A stretch of 45,622 bases of DNA. Origin: an uncultured Bacilli bacterium (GTDB lineage Bacteria; Bacillota_I; Bacilli_A; ML615J-28; CAG-313). The stretch is taken from positions 1 to 45,622 of the forward strand of contig CALVCV010000011.1 in NCBI GenBank assembly GCA_944326155.1, read 5' to 3'. Both the position numbers and the translations under genes were made by a program. This document shows positions 17,120 to 24,950 of this stretch, in pieces; the first letter of the stretch is position 1, and each line of letters starts with the position of its first letter. The notes below the pieces were generated by a model. The model did not search any database. It was not told the origin of the DNA and saw only the letters and a list, made by a program, of their open reading frames with translations.

Positions 17120-18184
17120 ATGGAAAAAGAAGAATCTAAAAAGAGTCGTTATGTTTTCACAGATCATATAGAATGTAGAAATGATAAATGCGAAACAAAT
17201 AAAATGATAAAATCCACTATTCTTGTTGTTATAGGATCTATTATTTATTCTTTTGGTGTTGTTTGGATTTTACAACTTGGTGGTTTTTTTTCAGGTGGAG
17301 TAACTGGAGCATCACAATTAATAGTAGGATTGATTGAAAAATTTGGTGGTTCGACAGCAATTAGAGGATATATAGGTTTTTTTGTTGGAATAATTAATAT
17401 TCCATTGTTGTTGATTGGTTGGCGAGGTGTTAGTAAACATTTTGCTATTTTAACGGTAGTATCCATTGCTATCCAATCTATCTTAATGTCATTAATTTCT
17501 AATCTATCAGTTAGCCCTTTCATTTATTTATTAAGCGATGGCGGTGAATTTGGTGGTGGTTTAATTGACGTATTAAATGGTGATTTTAATATTATTCATA
17601 ACGCTGAAACATTTAAACTAGAACTAGAGTTTAGTCAAAATATGCAACCTGGCACAAGATTATTACTTGCTATCATTGGTGGTTTAATAACAGGATATGG
17701 TGCTGCTATTTGTCTAAAAGGTGGTGGTTCAACAGGAGGAATGGATATTATTTCCAATTATTTGGTAATGAAAAAAAGAATACCTTTTACCAAATATCAA
17801 TTTATGTTTGATTTTTCTATTATTGTTGCCTCATCTTTAATAAGTGTAGAAAATGTTTTGCATACCATTATTAGATTAATTGTCTATATGAAAATCTTAC
17901 AATCTGTATATCAAACTTATCAAACAACAAGAATTGAAGTAATAACTGATAAAGCTGAAGAACTAAAGAAAGTTTTACTTGAACATTTTAATCATAGTAT
18001 GACAATCTATGATGCCATAGGTGGATACACCAATGCTGCAAGAAAAGTAATTGAAATTTATGCTAGTAATTTTGAAACTTCTGAATATTTAGCAATCATT
18101 CATTCGATTGATCCGAAAGCCTTTATTATTACTACAAAAGTAAAGATGATTAGTGGCAATTATGTTCAAAGAAGTGTAATTTAA
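17120..18184 (+). CDS. YitT family membrane protein (DUF161 plus DUF2179)
   Basis: 354 aa; ATG preceded by AAAGGAAG. After a charged N-terminus come five to six membrane spans with the YitT signatures GGVTGASQL (about 55-63) and GGSTGGMDII (about 196-205). A soluble C-terminal DUF2179 domain (about 265-345) follows, with the DAIGGYT turn and a late TTKVKMISGNY segment. YitT proteins are widespread in Firmicutes and their substrate is unknown. It lies 32 nt after the antiporter gene and is likely in the metG transcript. No terminator is seen before the rplM promoter. Confidence 0.88.
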   Translation: MEKEESKKSRYVFTDHIECRNDKCETNKMIKSTILVVIGSIIYSFGVVWILQLGGFFSGGVTGASQLIVGLIEKFGGSTAIRGYIGFFVGIINIPLLLIGWRGVSKHFAILTVVSIAIQSILMSLISNLSVSPFIYLLSDGGEFGGGLIDVLNGDFNIIHNAETFKLELEFSQNMQPGTRLLLAIIGGLITGYGAAICLKGGGSTGGMDIISNYLVMKKRIPFTKYQFMFDFSIIVASSLISVENVLHTIIRLIVYMKILQSVYQTYQTTRIEVITDKAEELKKVLLEHFNHSMTIYDAIGGYTNAARKVIEIYASNFETSEYLAIIHSIDPKAFIITTKVKMISGNYVQRSVI

Positions 18185-18207
18185 CAAAATTAAAAAGGTT
18201 TTATCAT

Positions 18208-18236
18208 TTGACAATTTATGTAATTTAGTGTATAAT
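18208..18236 (+). promoter_or_regulatory. rplM-rpsI promoter
   Basis: TTGACA (18208-18213), 17-nt spacer, TATAAT (18231-18236): a full consensus sigma-A promoter, as expected for a ribosomal protein operon. Confidence 0.9.
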
Positions 18237-18248
18237 TTATATGATACA

Positions 18249-18300
18249 TTTAGTCGAGAGACTTAAAACCCACAAATTAAGCCCTTCAAATATAAATTTT
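18249..18300 (+). ncRNA. candidate L13 ribosomal-protein leader
   Basis: The 5' UTR of rplM contains a hairpin with stem AGTC/GACT closed by a GAGA (GNRA) tetraloop at 18256-18259. The stem extends through TTT/AAA with one bulged T (18249-18267). A less AT-rich tract with ACCCAC and AAGCCC follows before the ribosome site. Position and appearance fit the L13 leader family of Firmicutes, thought to mediate autoregulation by L13. I could not run a covariance search. Confidence 0.5.
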
Positions 18301-18316
18301 TAGGAGGAAATAAAAA

Positions 18317-18763
18317 ATGCGTACAACTTATATGGATACAGTTAAAAGCGCAAACGAAAATCGTAAATGGTATGTAATTGACGCAACCGATTTAGTTTTA
18401 GGTAGAATGTCAGTTGCAATTGCTACAGTTTTAAAAGGTAAACACAAACCAACATATACTCCACATATTGATGGTGGCGACTATGTTGTTGTTGTTAATG
18501 CTGAAAAAGTAGTTTTAACCGGAAATAAAATGTTAGGTAAAAAATATTATCGTCATTCACAATATGCAGGTGGTTTAAAAACTCGTACAGCTAGAGAAAT
18601 GATGGAAAAACAACCACAAAAAATTGTTGAGTTAGCAGTAAGAGGCATGCTTCCAAAAGGCCCTCAAGGCGATAATATGTATCGTCGCCTTTATGTTTAT
18701 GTTGGTCCTGAACATGGACAAGGTGCTCAAAAACCTGAAGCATTCCCATTAGAGATTAAATAG
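18317..18763 (+). CDS. rplM: 50S ribosomal protein L13
   Basis: 148 aa. L13 is an early-assembling 23S rRNA-binding protein. The N-terminus ([20 protein letters not shown]), the [21 protein letters not shown] segment and the [12 protein letters not shown] motif are characteristic, as is the length (about 145). TAGGAGG precedes the ATG. It is the first gene of the rplM-rpsI operon, followed 11 nt later by rpsI. Confidence 0.98.
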   Translation: MRTTYMDTVKSANENRKWYVIDATDLVLGRMSVAIATVLKGKHKPTYTPHIDGGDYVVVVNAEKVVLTGNKMLGKKYYRHSQYAGGLKTRTAREMMEKQPQKIVELAVRGMLPKGPQGDNMYRRLYVYVGPEHGQGAQKPEAFPLEIK

Positions 18764-18774
18764 GAGGAATTAAA

Positions 18775-19167
18775 ATGGAAAAAGCAGTTTATCAAGCTAC
18801 TGGTCGTCGTAAAAGTTCGGTTGCAAGAGTACGTTTAATTCCAGGCAATGGAAAATTTGTAATAAACGATCGCAATTTTGCAGAGTATATTCCTTCAGCC
18901 GCTGTTCGTCTTGACGTTTTACAACCACTTAATTTAACTGAAACAGGTACTCAATACGATATTTTTGTTAATGTAAATGGTGGTGGAATTAGTGGCCAAG
19001 CTGGAGCAATTCGTCTTGGTATCAGCCGTGCATTATTATTAGTTAATCCAGAATATCGTTCAGTTCTAAAAAAAGCCGGTTTACTTACTCGTGATCCACG
19101 TGCTATCGAACGTAAAAAATACGGTCTTCGTAAAGCTCGTCGTGCACCACAATTTTCTAAACGTTAA
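18775..19167 (+). CDS. rpsI: 30S ribosomal protein S9
   Basis: 130 aa, the usual S9 length. It starts [16 protein letters not shown] and ends in the conserved basic tail [18 protein letters not shown], whose terminal K-R contacts tRNA in the P site. TAGGAGG overlaps the end of rplM. It is followed by a strong terminator. Confidence 0.98.
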   Translation: MEKAVYQATGRRKSSVARVRLIPGNGKFVINDRNFAEYIPSAAVRLDVLQPLNLTETGTQYDIFVNVNGGGISGQAGAIRLGISRALLLVNPEYRSVLKKAGLLTRDPRAIERKKYGLRKARRAPQFSKR

Positions 19168-19202
19168 TCGTATTTTACGCACAAGCTTAGTTTATGTTTA
19201 TT

Positions 19203-19236
19203 TAAGACCACAAAATATTTTGTGGTCTTATTTTTT
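19203..19236 (+). terminator. intrinsic terminator of rplM-rpsI
   Basis: A 13-bp stem TAAGACCACAAAA (19203-19215) pairs with its complement (19218-19230), followed by six T. It lies 36 nt after rpsI. Confidence 0.92.
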
Positions 19237-19258
19237 CAAAAAAATTAAGGAGAAAAAT

Positions 19259-19501
19259 ATGCAAGAAAATAAAATGTTTATTACAGGTCTTATCTTATTT
19301 ATAGGAGGAATTCTAGGGGCTGGTTTATTTGCGATTAGCCAAAGTATTTCTGATAGCTATAGTTTATTAGAAAAAACACCTGATACCATTTGTGGTGTAA
19401 TATCTTTTTTATTTTTAATAGTTAGTATTGTGGGCATCTTTATGACGATTTTACAAATCGTTAAATACCCAAATAGAGGTAAAAATTATGATAAAAAATA
19501 A
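19259..19501 (+). CDS. small two-span membrane protein, unknown
   Basis: 80 aa. The ATG at 19259 follows AAGGAG (19247-19252); this start was chosen because the frame upstream runs through the rpsI terminator. Two hydrophobic segments at about 7-26 and 43-67 are joined by a polar loop, and the tail is basic (KYPNRGKNYDKK). Its 3' end overlaps the cysS start by 14 bp, so the two are translationally linked, and the cysS ribosome site lies inside this gene. I do not recognise the family. Confidence 0.65.
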   Translation: MQENKMFITGLILFIGGILGAGLFAISQSISDSYSLLEKTPDTICGVISFLFLIVSIVGIFMTILQIVKYPNRGKNYDKK

Positions 19502-20837
19502 TATTAAAGTTTACAATTCTTTAACCAATAAAGTAGAGGACTTTGTTCCGCTTAAGGAAAATGAAATTTCAATGTATGTTTGTGGGCCAACTGTTTACAA
19601 TCATATGCATATTGGTAATGCAAGACCTGTTATCTTTTTTGATACAGTAAAAAGATTTTTTGAATATATTGGCTATAAAGTAACAATGGTATCTAATTTT
19701 ACCGATATTGATGATAAAATAATTAAAAAAGCCATTGAAGAAAACACCACTGAAGAACAAATTAGTGAAAAATATATTCAAGCTTATCTCGATGCTTGTG
19801 ATAAAATAGGCTGTTGTAAAGATGTTATACATCCAAGAGTAACGGAAAATATCAATGAAATTATCGATTTTATTAATCGCTTAATTCAAACATCTCATGC
19901 CTATCAAAATGGTGATGATGTTTATTTTGATGTAAATAATATTTCTGAATATGGTGTTTTAAGCAATCAAAAATTAGAAAAATTAGAAAGTGGATCAAGA
20001 GTTGATATTAATCAAAACAAAAAGAATCCTGCTGACTTTACTTTGTGGAAAAAAACAAATGATATTGGTAAAAAATGGCCGAGTCCTTTTGGTCTTGGTA
20101 GACCTGGATGGCATACGGAATGTGTAGTCATGATTGATAAAATATTTGGTTCAAAAATTGATATTCATGGCGGTGGTAATGATTTGAAATTTCCTCATCA
20201 TGAAAATGAAATTGCGCAGTCGATTGCACTACATCAACACATGATTGCTAATTATTGGATTCATAATGCTAGAATTGATTTAAGCGGTGAAAAAATGAGT
20301 AAATCCTTAGGTAATGTTATTTGGTTAAAGGATATTATTACTAAATATCCACCTCAAGCATACCGTTTATTTGTTCTTTCTAATCATTATCGACAAACCA
20401 TCAATTATACTGATGAGTTAATGCAAAAGATGGCTATTGAATGGGAGAAATTTGCAAATACCTATCGTAGTTTATATCGAAAAATTGAATTAAGTAATGT
20501 GTCATTTAATGGACAAGTGATAGATTTAATGAATGACTTTTTAAAAGAAATGGCATTTGACTTTAATACAGCTAATGCATTAAGCGTTCTTTATACACTT
20601 CAAAAGAAAATAAATAAAGATTTAAGAAATAAAGAATGTACATTAGATGAATTAAAAGATGATTTTAAAACGCTTCAAGATATGTTTTCTATTTTTGGTC
20701 TTTATGTTTTAATAGACCCATTAACGGAAAAAGAAAAAACTTTAGTTGCCAATTGGCAACTTGCAAGAGAGAATAAAGATTTTGCGACAGCTGATATGCT
20801 AAGGGCAAAAATAACAGAAATGGGTATCAAATTATAA
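19488..20837 (+). CDS. cysS: cysteinyl-tRNA synthetase
   Basis: 449 aa, close to the usual 450-465. The class I HIGH motif is HIGN (41-44), normal for CysRS. The zinc ligands are present: C32, the Cys of GWHTEC, and the His/Glu of FPHHENE. KMSKS is intact. The start ATG at 19488 follows AGAGGT. It begins the conserved cysS-mrnC-rlmB run of Firmicutes, overlapping mrnC by one base (TAATG). Confidence 0.97.
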   Translation: MIKNNIKVYNSLTNKVEDFVPLKENEISMYVCGPTVYNHMHIGNARPVIFFDTVKRFFEYIGYKVTMVSNFTDIDDKIIKKAIEENTTEEQISEKYIQAYLDACDKIGCCKDVIHPRVTENINEIIDFINRLIQTSHAYQNGDDVYFDVNNISEYGVLSNQKLEKLESGSRVDINQNKKNPADFTLWKKTNDIGKKWPSPFGLGRPGWHTECVVMIDKIFGSKIDIHGGGNDLKFPHHENEIAQSIALHQHMIANYWIHNARIDLSGEKMSKSLGNVIWLKDIITKYPPQAYRLFVLSNHYRQTINYTDELMQKMAIEWEKFANTYRSLYRKIELSNVSFNGQVIDLMNDFLKEMAFDFNTANALSVLYTLQKKINKDLRNKECTLDELKDDFKTLQDMFSIFGLYVLIDPLTEKEKTLVANWQLARENKDFATADMLRAKITEMGIKL

Positions 20838-21229
20838 TGAATAATTATCAATTATTAAATGGTAGCAATTTGGCCTATATTGGAGATGCCTATTATGAAT
20901 TAAGAGTAAGAATGCATTTATTAAATAAAGGAATAACTAAGAATGCTGAATTGCGAAAAGTTAGCATTAAATATGTTTCAGCTGTAGCCCACCAAAAAAT
21001 ATTTTCAAAAATTAAAAATGAGTTAAATGCTGAAGAATATACATATTTTTTAAGAGGACGTAATAATGCGCCACATGGGTATCGTAAAAATGTAAACCAT
21101 GTATCATATGTTGTTTCTACTGGCCTTGAAGCTGTGATTGGTTTTTTATATTTGAAGCAAGATACTGATAGATTAGATGAACTCATTAATAAAATTTTTT
21201 TGATAGTTGAAAGTAGTGAAGGTGAATAA
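20837..21229 (+). CDS. mrnC: mini-ribonuclease III
   Basis: 130 aa. Mini-RNase III is an RNase III catalytic domain without the dsRNA-binding domain; in Bacillus it matures 23S rRNA ends. The catalytic segment LAYIGDAYYELRVR carries D17, and RGRNNAPHG with the downstream helix matches the family. The overlaps with cysS and rlmB (TAATG on both sides) indicate tight translational coupling. Confidence 0.93.
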   Translation: MNNYQLLNGSNLAYIGDAYYELRVRMHLLNKGITKNAELRKVSIKYVSAVAHQKIFSKIKNELNAEEYTYFLRGRNNAPHGYRKNVNHVSYVVSTGLEAVIGFLYLKQDTDRLDELINKIFLIVESSEGE

Positions 21230-21954
21230 TGTATATATATGGTAAAAATGCTGCAATAGAGAGTCTAAAAACCAATCGTAATATTAAAAAAATCTTTTTA
21301 TTAAAAAAAGAAAAAGGATTTTTGAATGATACTTTAAATATGCTGATTAAGGGTCGAAAAATTGAAGTTATAGAGTTAACCCAATTAGAATTAAATACAA
21401 AATTTGGAACTAATCATCAAGGAATTGTCATTGAAGTAGAAGATTACGCGTATACACAATTAGATCAAATGATTGAAAAATTAAAAAATAAAGAGAACGT
21501 GACACTGGTTATTTTAGATGGTTTAGAAGATCCTCATAATTTAGGAGCTATTATGCGAACTGCTGATGCAACAGGTGTAGATGGAATTATTATTCCTAAA
21601 AATCGTACTGTTTCTGTTAATCAAACCGTTGCTAAAGTATCAACTGGTGCAATTGAATATGTCAAAGTATCACAAGTTACGAATTTGGTACAAACAATTA
21701 AAAAATTAAAAGCTGCTGGATATTGGGTGATTGGTTTAGATATGCAAGGATCAATCGATTATCGTAAACAAGATTATAAGGGGAAAATTGTGGTCATAAT
21801 CGGTTCAGAAGGTTTTGGCATTTCTAGGTTAGTAAAAGAAAATTGTGATTTTTTTGTCCATATTCCAATGATTGGACACATTACATCACTCAATGCTTCA
21901 GTGAGCGCAGGTATAATTTTTTATGAAATAATGCGCAATCGTTTTGAATATTAA
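21229..21954 (+). CDS. rlmB: 23S rRNA (guanosine-2'-O-)-methyltransferase RlmB-type (SpoU family)
   Basis: 241 aa. An N-terminal substrate-binding domain (about 1-75, with NHQGIVIEV) precedes a SPOUT fold. The three SpoU motifs are visible: DGLEDPHNLGAIMRTADATG, IIGSEGFGISRL, and IPMIGHITSLNASVSAGI. It uses SAM to methylate a ribose in 23S rRNA, or possibly tRNA as TrmH-like enzymes do. Synteny with mrnC supports RlmB (YacO). The yacP/rae1 gene that usually follows is absent. Confidence 0.92.
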   Translation: MYIYGKNAAIESLKTNRNIKKIFLLKKEKGFLNDTLNMLIKGRKIEVIELTQLELNTKFGTNHQGIVIEVEDYAYTQLDQMIEKLKNKENVTLVILDGLEDPHNLGAIMRTADATGVDGIIIPKNRTVSVNQTVAKVSTGAIEYVKVSQVTNLVQTIKKLKAAGYWVIGLDMQGSIDYRKQDYKGKIVVIIGSEGFGISRLVKENCDFFVHIPMIGHITSLNASVSAGIIFYEIMRNRFEY

Positions 21955-21979
21955 TGATAAAAAATAGGGGGGAATTATT

Positions 21980-22510
21980 ATTCAAAAATACAATGACAAC
22001 GAATTATTGTATTTAATTTATGAAAATGATGATTTAGCGACTGAATTATTAATTGATAAGTATAAACCTTTGATTTTATCTAGTATTAGCAAATTAAATT
22101 TAACCAAAGAAGAAAAAGAAGAGTTTTATGCAGAGGGATTAATTTATCTAGTAAAAGCGATTCATTCTTATAATGAAAGATTTTTTATGAGTTTCAATAG
22201 CTATTTTACATTGATTTTGAAAAGAAGATTTATTGATCTTTTAAGAAAAAAGAGTCATAAAACTAAAATTGTTTATTTAGATAATATTGAAGAATTTATT
22301 GTAGATAATTCAAATAAACTAGAAAATCAAATTTTAAGAGAAGATAAAATATTGTTATCTGCTTTTGAAAGACGCATATATGAATTAAAATTTATCAATA
22401 ATGAAACACCAAGAAAAATTGCCAAAGAATTAAATTGTGAAGTTAAAAAAATTTATGATGCGATTGATCGAATTCGAAAAAAACTACGTAAAAATAACTT
22501 AAATGGTTGA
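21980..22510 (+). CDS. sigma-70 family factor at the sigH locus, probable ATT start
   Basis: 176 aa if started at ATT 21980. In frame, a TAG stop lies at 21965-21967 and no ATG or GTG follows before the conserved sequence. GGGGGG (21967-21972) is 7 nt from ATT at 21980, while TTG at 22007 has no ribosome site and would remove part of region 1.2/2.1. Region 2 spans about 30-90 (FNSYFTLILKRRFIDLLRKK) and region 4 about 125-170 (ERRIYELKFINNETPRKIA, then a helix-turn-helix). Its place between rlmB and rpmG-secE-nusG is that of sigH in Bacillus. The sequence is divergent, so the regulon is unknown. Confidence 0.82.
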   Translation: MQKYNDNELLYLIYENDDLATELLIDKYKPLILSSISKLNLTKEEKEEFYAEGLIYLVKAIHSYNERFFMSFNSYFTLILKRRFIDLLRKKSHKTKIVYLDNIEEFIVDNSNKLENQILREDKILLSAFERRIYELKFINNETPRKIAKELNCEVKKIYDAIDRIRKKLRKNNLNG

Positions 22511-22535
22511 CTTTTATGTGTAAATTTAGTATAAT
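22507..22535 (+). promoter_or_regulatory. rpmG-secE-nusG promoter
   Basis: TTGACT (22507-22512), 17-nt spacer, TATAAT (22530-22535). The -35 box contains the TGA stop codon of the sigma-like gene. Confidence 0.85.
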
Positions 22536-22563
22536 AAATTAGTCAAGGTGGTATTATAAAAAT

Positions 22564-22713
22564 ATGAGAGAAAAAGTAATACTAGTATGTGAAGAGTGTT
22601 TATCTCGTAATTACATAACGGAGAAAAACAAATTAAATACAAATCAAAGAGTAGTGATTAAGAAGTTTTGTAAACGTTGTAATAAGCATACCATACATAA
22701 AGAAACAAAATAG
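22564..22713 (+). CDS. rpmG: 50S ribosomal protein L33
   Basis: 49 aa, [17 protein letters not shown] at the N-terminus, ending HTIHKETK. Two CxxC pairs (CEEC and CKRC) show the zinc-binding form of L33. The ribosome site AAGGTGG is about 12 nt upstream. Position before secE-nusG is the standard Firmicute arrangement. Confidence 0.95.
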   Translation: MREKVILVCEECLSRNYITEKNKLNTNQRVVIKKFCKRCNKHTIHKETK

Positions 22714-22725
22714 GAGGATTATGTC

Positions 22726-23151
22726 ATGGCTGAAAAAGTTAAAGCAGAAAAGAAAAATCGTGTTGTAGAATATCTACTTGCGGAACATAAGTTAGAAAAT
22801 TATTTATTATTATTTTTAGGACTTTTTGCAATTGAATTAGGAGTTATTTTACTACAAGGTAACTTATTAACCATTCCTGAAGAAGCATGGTTAATAGGTG
22901 GGAAAACTAATACAATTGTTTTCTCATGGGTATTAATTGGTTTAGGTGCAATTTCTATTGTCCTTGTTGCATCATCGTTTTATCGTCCATCTTTTTCTGA
23001 AGTGAAACATATCACGGGCTTAAAATGGAAAGAATTTTTATGGAATGTTGTGAAGGTGGTAGTATTCTCAGTTGTTTTAGCATTATTCTTTATTGGATGC
23101 GATTTTGTAATTGAAAAAATTATTCAATTATTAAAGAATCTTTTATATTAG
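22726..23151 (+). CDS. secE: preprotein translocase subunit SecE, with two extra N-terminal spans
   Basis: 141 aa. SecE clamps SecY in the translocon. The C-terminal part (about 88-140) is the SecE core: an amphipathic helix SFSEVKHITGLKWKEFLWN, then a membrane span at 107-128. The usual Trp-Pro of the core is not present. Unlike the 60-residue single-span SecE of most Firmicutes, about 85 residues precede it with spans at 24-43 and 62-83, giving three spans as in E. coli SecE. TAGGAGG precedes the ATG at 22726. Its location between rpmG and nusG fixes the identity despite low conservation. Confidence 0.85.
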   Translation: MAEKVKAEKKNRVVEYLLAEHKLENYLLLFLGLFAIELGVILLQGNLLTIPEEAWLIGGKTNTIVFSWVLIGLGAISIVLVASSFYRPSFSEVKHITGLKWKEFLWNVVKVVVFSVVLALFFIGCDFVIEKIIQLLKNLLY

Positions 23152-23159
23152 GAGTTTTC

Positions 23160-23717
23160 ATGTATACTGAAGATACAGATAACGAAAGAGCTTGGTATAT
23201 TATTCAATCATATGCTGGAATGGAGTATGCCGCAAAGCGTAATTTAGAACGAAGAATTGTCTCGATGAATATGGAAGACTATATCTTTAATGTACTGATT
23301 CCTGAAGAAGTCCATATGGAAAAAAAGGCTAATGGTGAAATGAAGGAAGTAATTGTCAATCCATATCCAGGATATATTTTTGTTGATATGATTGTTACAG
23401 ATGAATCTTGGTTTATTGTTAGAAATACACCGATGGTTACAGGCTTTTTAGGCTCTAGTGGTGGGCGTGCTAAACCAGTACCAGTTCCGCCACATGAAAT
23501 GATTCCTATTTTAAAAAATAGTGGCATTTCTATTACAACAGATATTAAATTTGCTGTAGGCGATAAAGTTAAAGTTGTTTCTGAAACTTTTTATGGTCAA
23601 GAAGCCGTTGTTGAAAAAATTGATTTTGAAAATCAAATTGTAACAGTCTTAATAGATATGTTTGGTCGTCAAACACCAAATGAACTTCGTTTTGATGAAG
23701 TTGAAGCAATCAAATAG
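23160..23717 (+). CDS. nusG: transcription termination/antitermination factor NusG
   Basis: 185 aa. The NGN domain starts AWYIIQSYAGMEYAAKRNL and contains NPYPGYIFVDM and FLGSSGG. The C-terminal KOW domain begins FAVGDKVKV. NusG binds RNA polymerase and affects pausing and transcription-translation coupling. TAGGAG precedes the start. The stop codon lies inside a terminator stem. Confidence 0.97.
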   Translation: MYTEDTDNERAWYIIQSYAGMEYAAKRNLERRIVSMNMEDYIFNVLIPEEVHMEKKANGEMKEVIVNPYPGYIFVDMIVTDESWFIVRNTPMVTGFLGSSGGRAKPVPVPPHEMIPILKNSGISITTDIKFAVGDKVKVVSETFYGQEAVVEKIDFENQIVTVLIDMFGRQTPNELRFDEVEAIK

Positions 23718-23742
23718 TAGGTATAAAGCCTGCTATTTTTTA
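23714..23742 (+). terminator. terminator overlapping the nusG stop codon
   Basis: An 8-bp stem, ATAGTAGG (23714-23721) with CCTGCTAT (23729-23736), has one T-G pair and a 7-nt loop, followed by six T. The nusG TAG (23715-23717) is in the left arm. Confidence 0.75.
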
Positions 23743-23755
23743 ATAGGAGGAAGAA

Positions 23756-24865
23756 ATGAGAAATAAAAAACAAAACATAGTCAAAAAAGAGGCTAAAAAA
23801 CTTTTTAAAAAAGCACCGTTTTTATTACTTTTAGTTGTAGTCATAGTTTGCGCAATCGCTTTTTACTTACATTATCAAAAAGAAAAAAATAATGTTTCAG
23901 GCTTTCTTACAAAGGGTGGTGTTCTTTATCTTGCTAGCGAAGGTACAGCGGTTGATAAAGTTGATATTACATTTTTAGAATTATTAGGTACTGACCAAAA
24001 TCCTCAAATTGGTGATAGTATTTTTATTGAATGTGGTGATATTGATATTTTAATTGATGCTGGAGAAAAAGCAAGTGGCTCTAATACTGTTGTACCTTTT
24101 ATTGAAGAACATGTTACAGATGACATTTTAGAACTTGTTATTATCACCCATGCAGATAGTGACCATTTAGGCGGTATGGTGGGGCTTTCTACTAGTTATG
24201 GTGCCTTAGATGTACCTAATATTGATTATAAATATATTGTTGATTTTGGCTATGAAGGGACTACCCAATTATATGAAGATTATCTTGAGATTCGCAATCA
24301 AAAAGAAGAATTAGGTACGAATTATATTAATATAGCAAGTTGCTTTAATCAAAGTAATCCTAATGCGATTACGAGATTTTATTTAGGTGATAATACCTAT
24401 CTAGATTTATTAGATTATCAAACTTATGGTATGAATGAAATAACCGATGATAATGATCGTTCAGTTAGTTGTCTTTTAACATGCGAAAATCGTAAAGTTT
24501 TGCTTTGTGGAGACGCAGAAAAAGAAGAAGAAACCTATTTGACAAATCTAAATATTGGCCATGTTGATGTTTTTAAAGCCAATCATCATGGCTCACCAAC
24601 TTCAAATACAACGGCTTTTTTGAATAATATTACACCAGAATATGTGATTATTTCTTCAAGTGCTGAAAATAAATATAACTTACCCAAAAAGACAATTGTT
24701 GCTAGATTAAATACTTATACCAAAAAACTTTTTGCTACCTTTATTAATGGTACAATAGTGGTCACTATAGAAAATAATGATATAAAAATTCAAACTGAAA
24801 GAGGATTAGAATATGTTCAAGATTCAACTTGGTATCTAAATGATAATCCAGAAAATCCTAGATAA
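23756..24865 (+). CDS. ComEC-type metallo-beta-lactamase fold protein, membrane anchored
   Basis: 369 aa; TAGGAGG precedes the ATG. A basic N-terminus and one span (21-40) suggest a signal anchor with the catalytic domain outside. The MBL metal motif is THADSDH (131-137); LLCGDAE and ANHHGSPTSNT supply further ligands. This arrangement is that of the ComEC/Rec2 C-terminal hydrolase domain, but no ComEC channel domain is present. Related stand-alone proteins are thought to be phosphodiesterases or nucleases; the substrate here is unknown. It sits between nusG and rplK, where Bacillus has no gene. No clear promoter of its own was seen, so partial read-through of the nusG terminator may express it. 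Confidence 0.8.
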   Translation: MRNKKQNIVKKEAKKLFKKAPFLLLLVVVIVCAIAFYLHYQKEKNNVSGFLTKGGVLYLASEGTAVDKVDITFLELLGTDQNPQIGDSIFIECGDIDILIDAGEKASGSNTVVPFIEEHVTDDILELVIITHADSDHLGGMVGLSTSYGALDVPNIDYKYIVDFGYEGTTQLYEDYLEIRNQKEELGTNYINIASCFNQSNPNAITRFYLGDNTYLDLLDYQTYGMNEITDDNDRSVSCLLTCENRKVLLCGDAEKEEETYLTNLNIGHVDVFKANHHGSPTSNTTAFLNNITPEYVIISSSAENKYNLPKKTIVARLNTYTKKLFATFINGTIVVTIENNDIKIQTERGLEYVQDSTWYLNDNPENPR

Positions 24866-24895
24866 TGTAGTTGAAACAAATAAATTTCAAAAGTC

Positions 24896-24924
24896 TTGTT
24901 TTTAAAAAAATATTATAGTATAAT
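24896..24924 (+). promoter_or_regulatory. promoter of the double-GNAT gene
   Basis: TTGTTT (24896-24901), 17-nt spacer, TATAAT (24919-24924), 26 nt upstream of the chosen ATG. Confidence 0.6.
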
Positions 24925-24950
24925 GATGATGTTACAAAGAGGTGAATGTT

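Noticed and set aside
22508-22510. TGA read as Trp (Mollicute code)
   Set aside because: Conserved Trp residues use TGG throughout, and TGA ends the sigma-like gene where homology ends.
24866-24905. Terminator after the MBL gene
   Set aside because: TTGAAA/TTTCAA forms only a weak 6-bp stem and the T-run is displaced; too weak to call.
24942-24950. GTG starts lying on ribosome sites, here and before rplJ, rpoB, rpoC and fmt
   Set aside because: In each case the GTG is part of the GAGGTG or GGAGGTG Shine-Dalgarno and a start codon follows 6-9 nt later.
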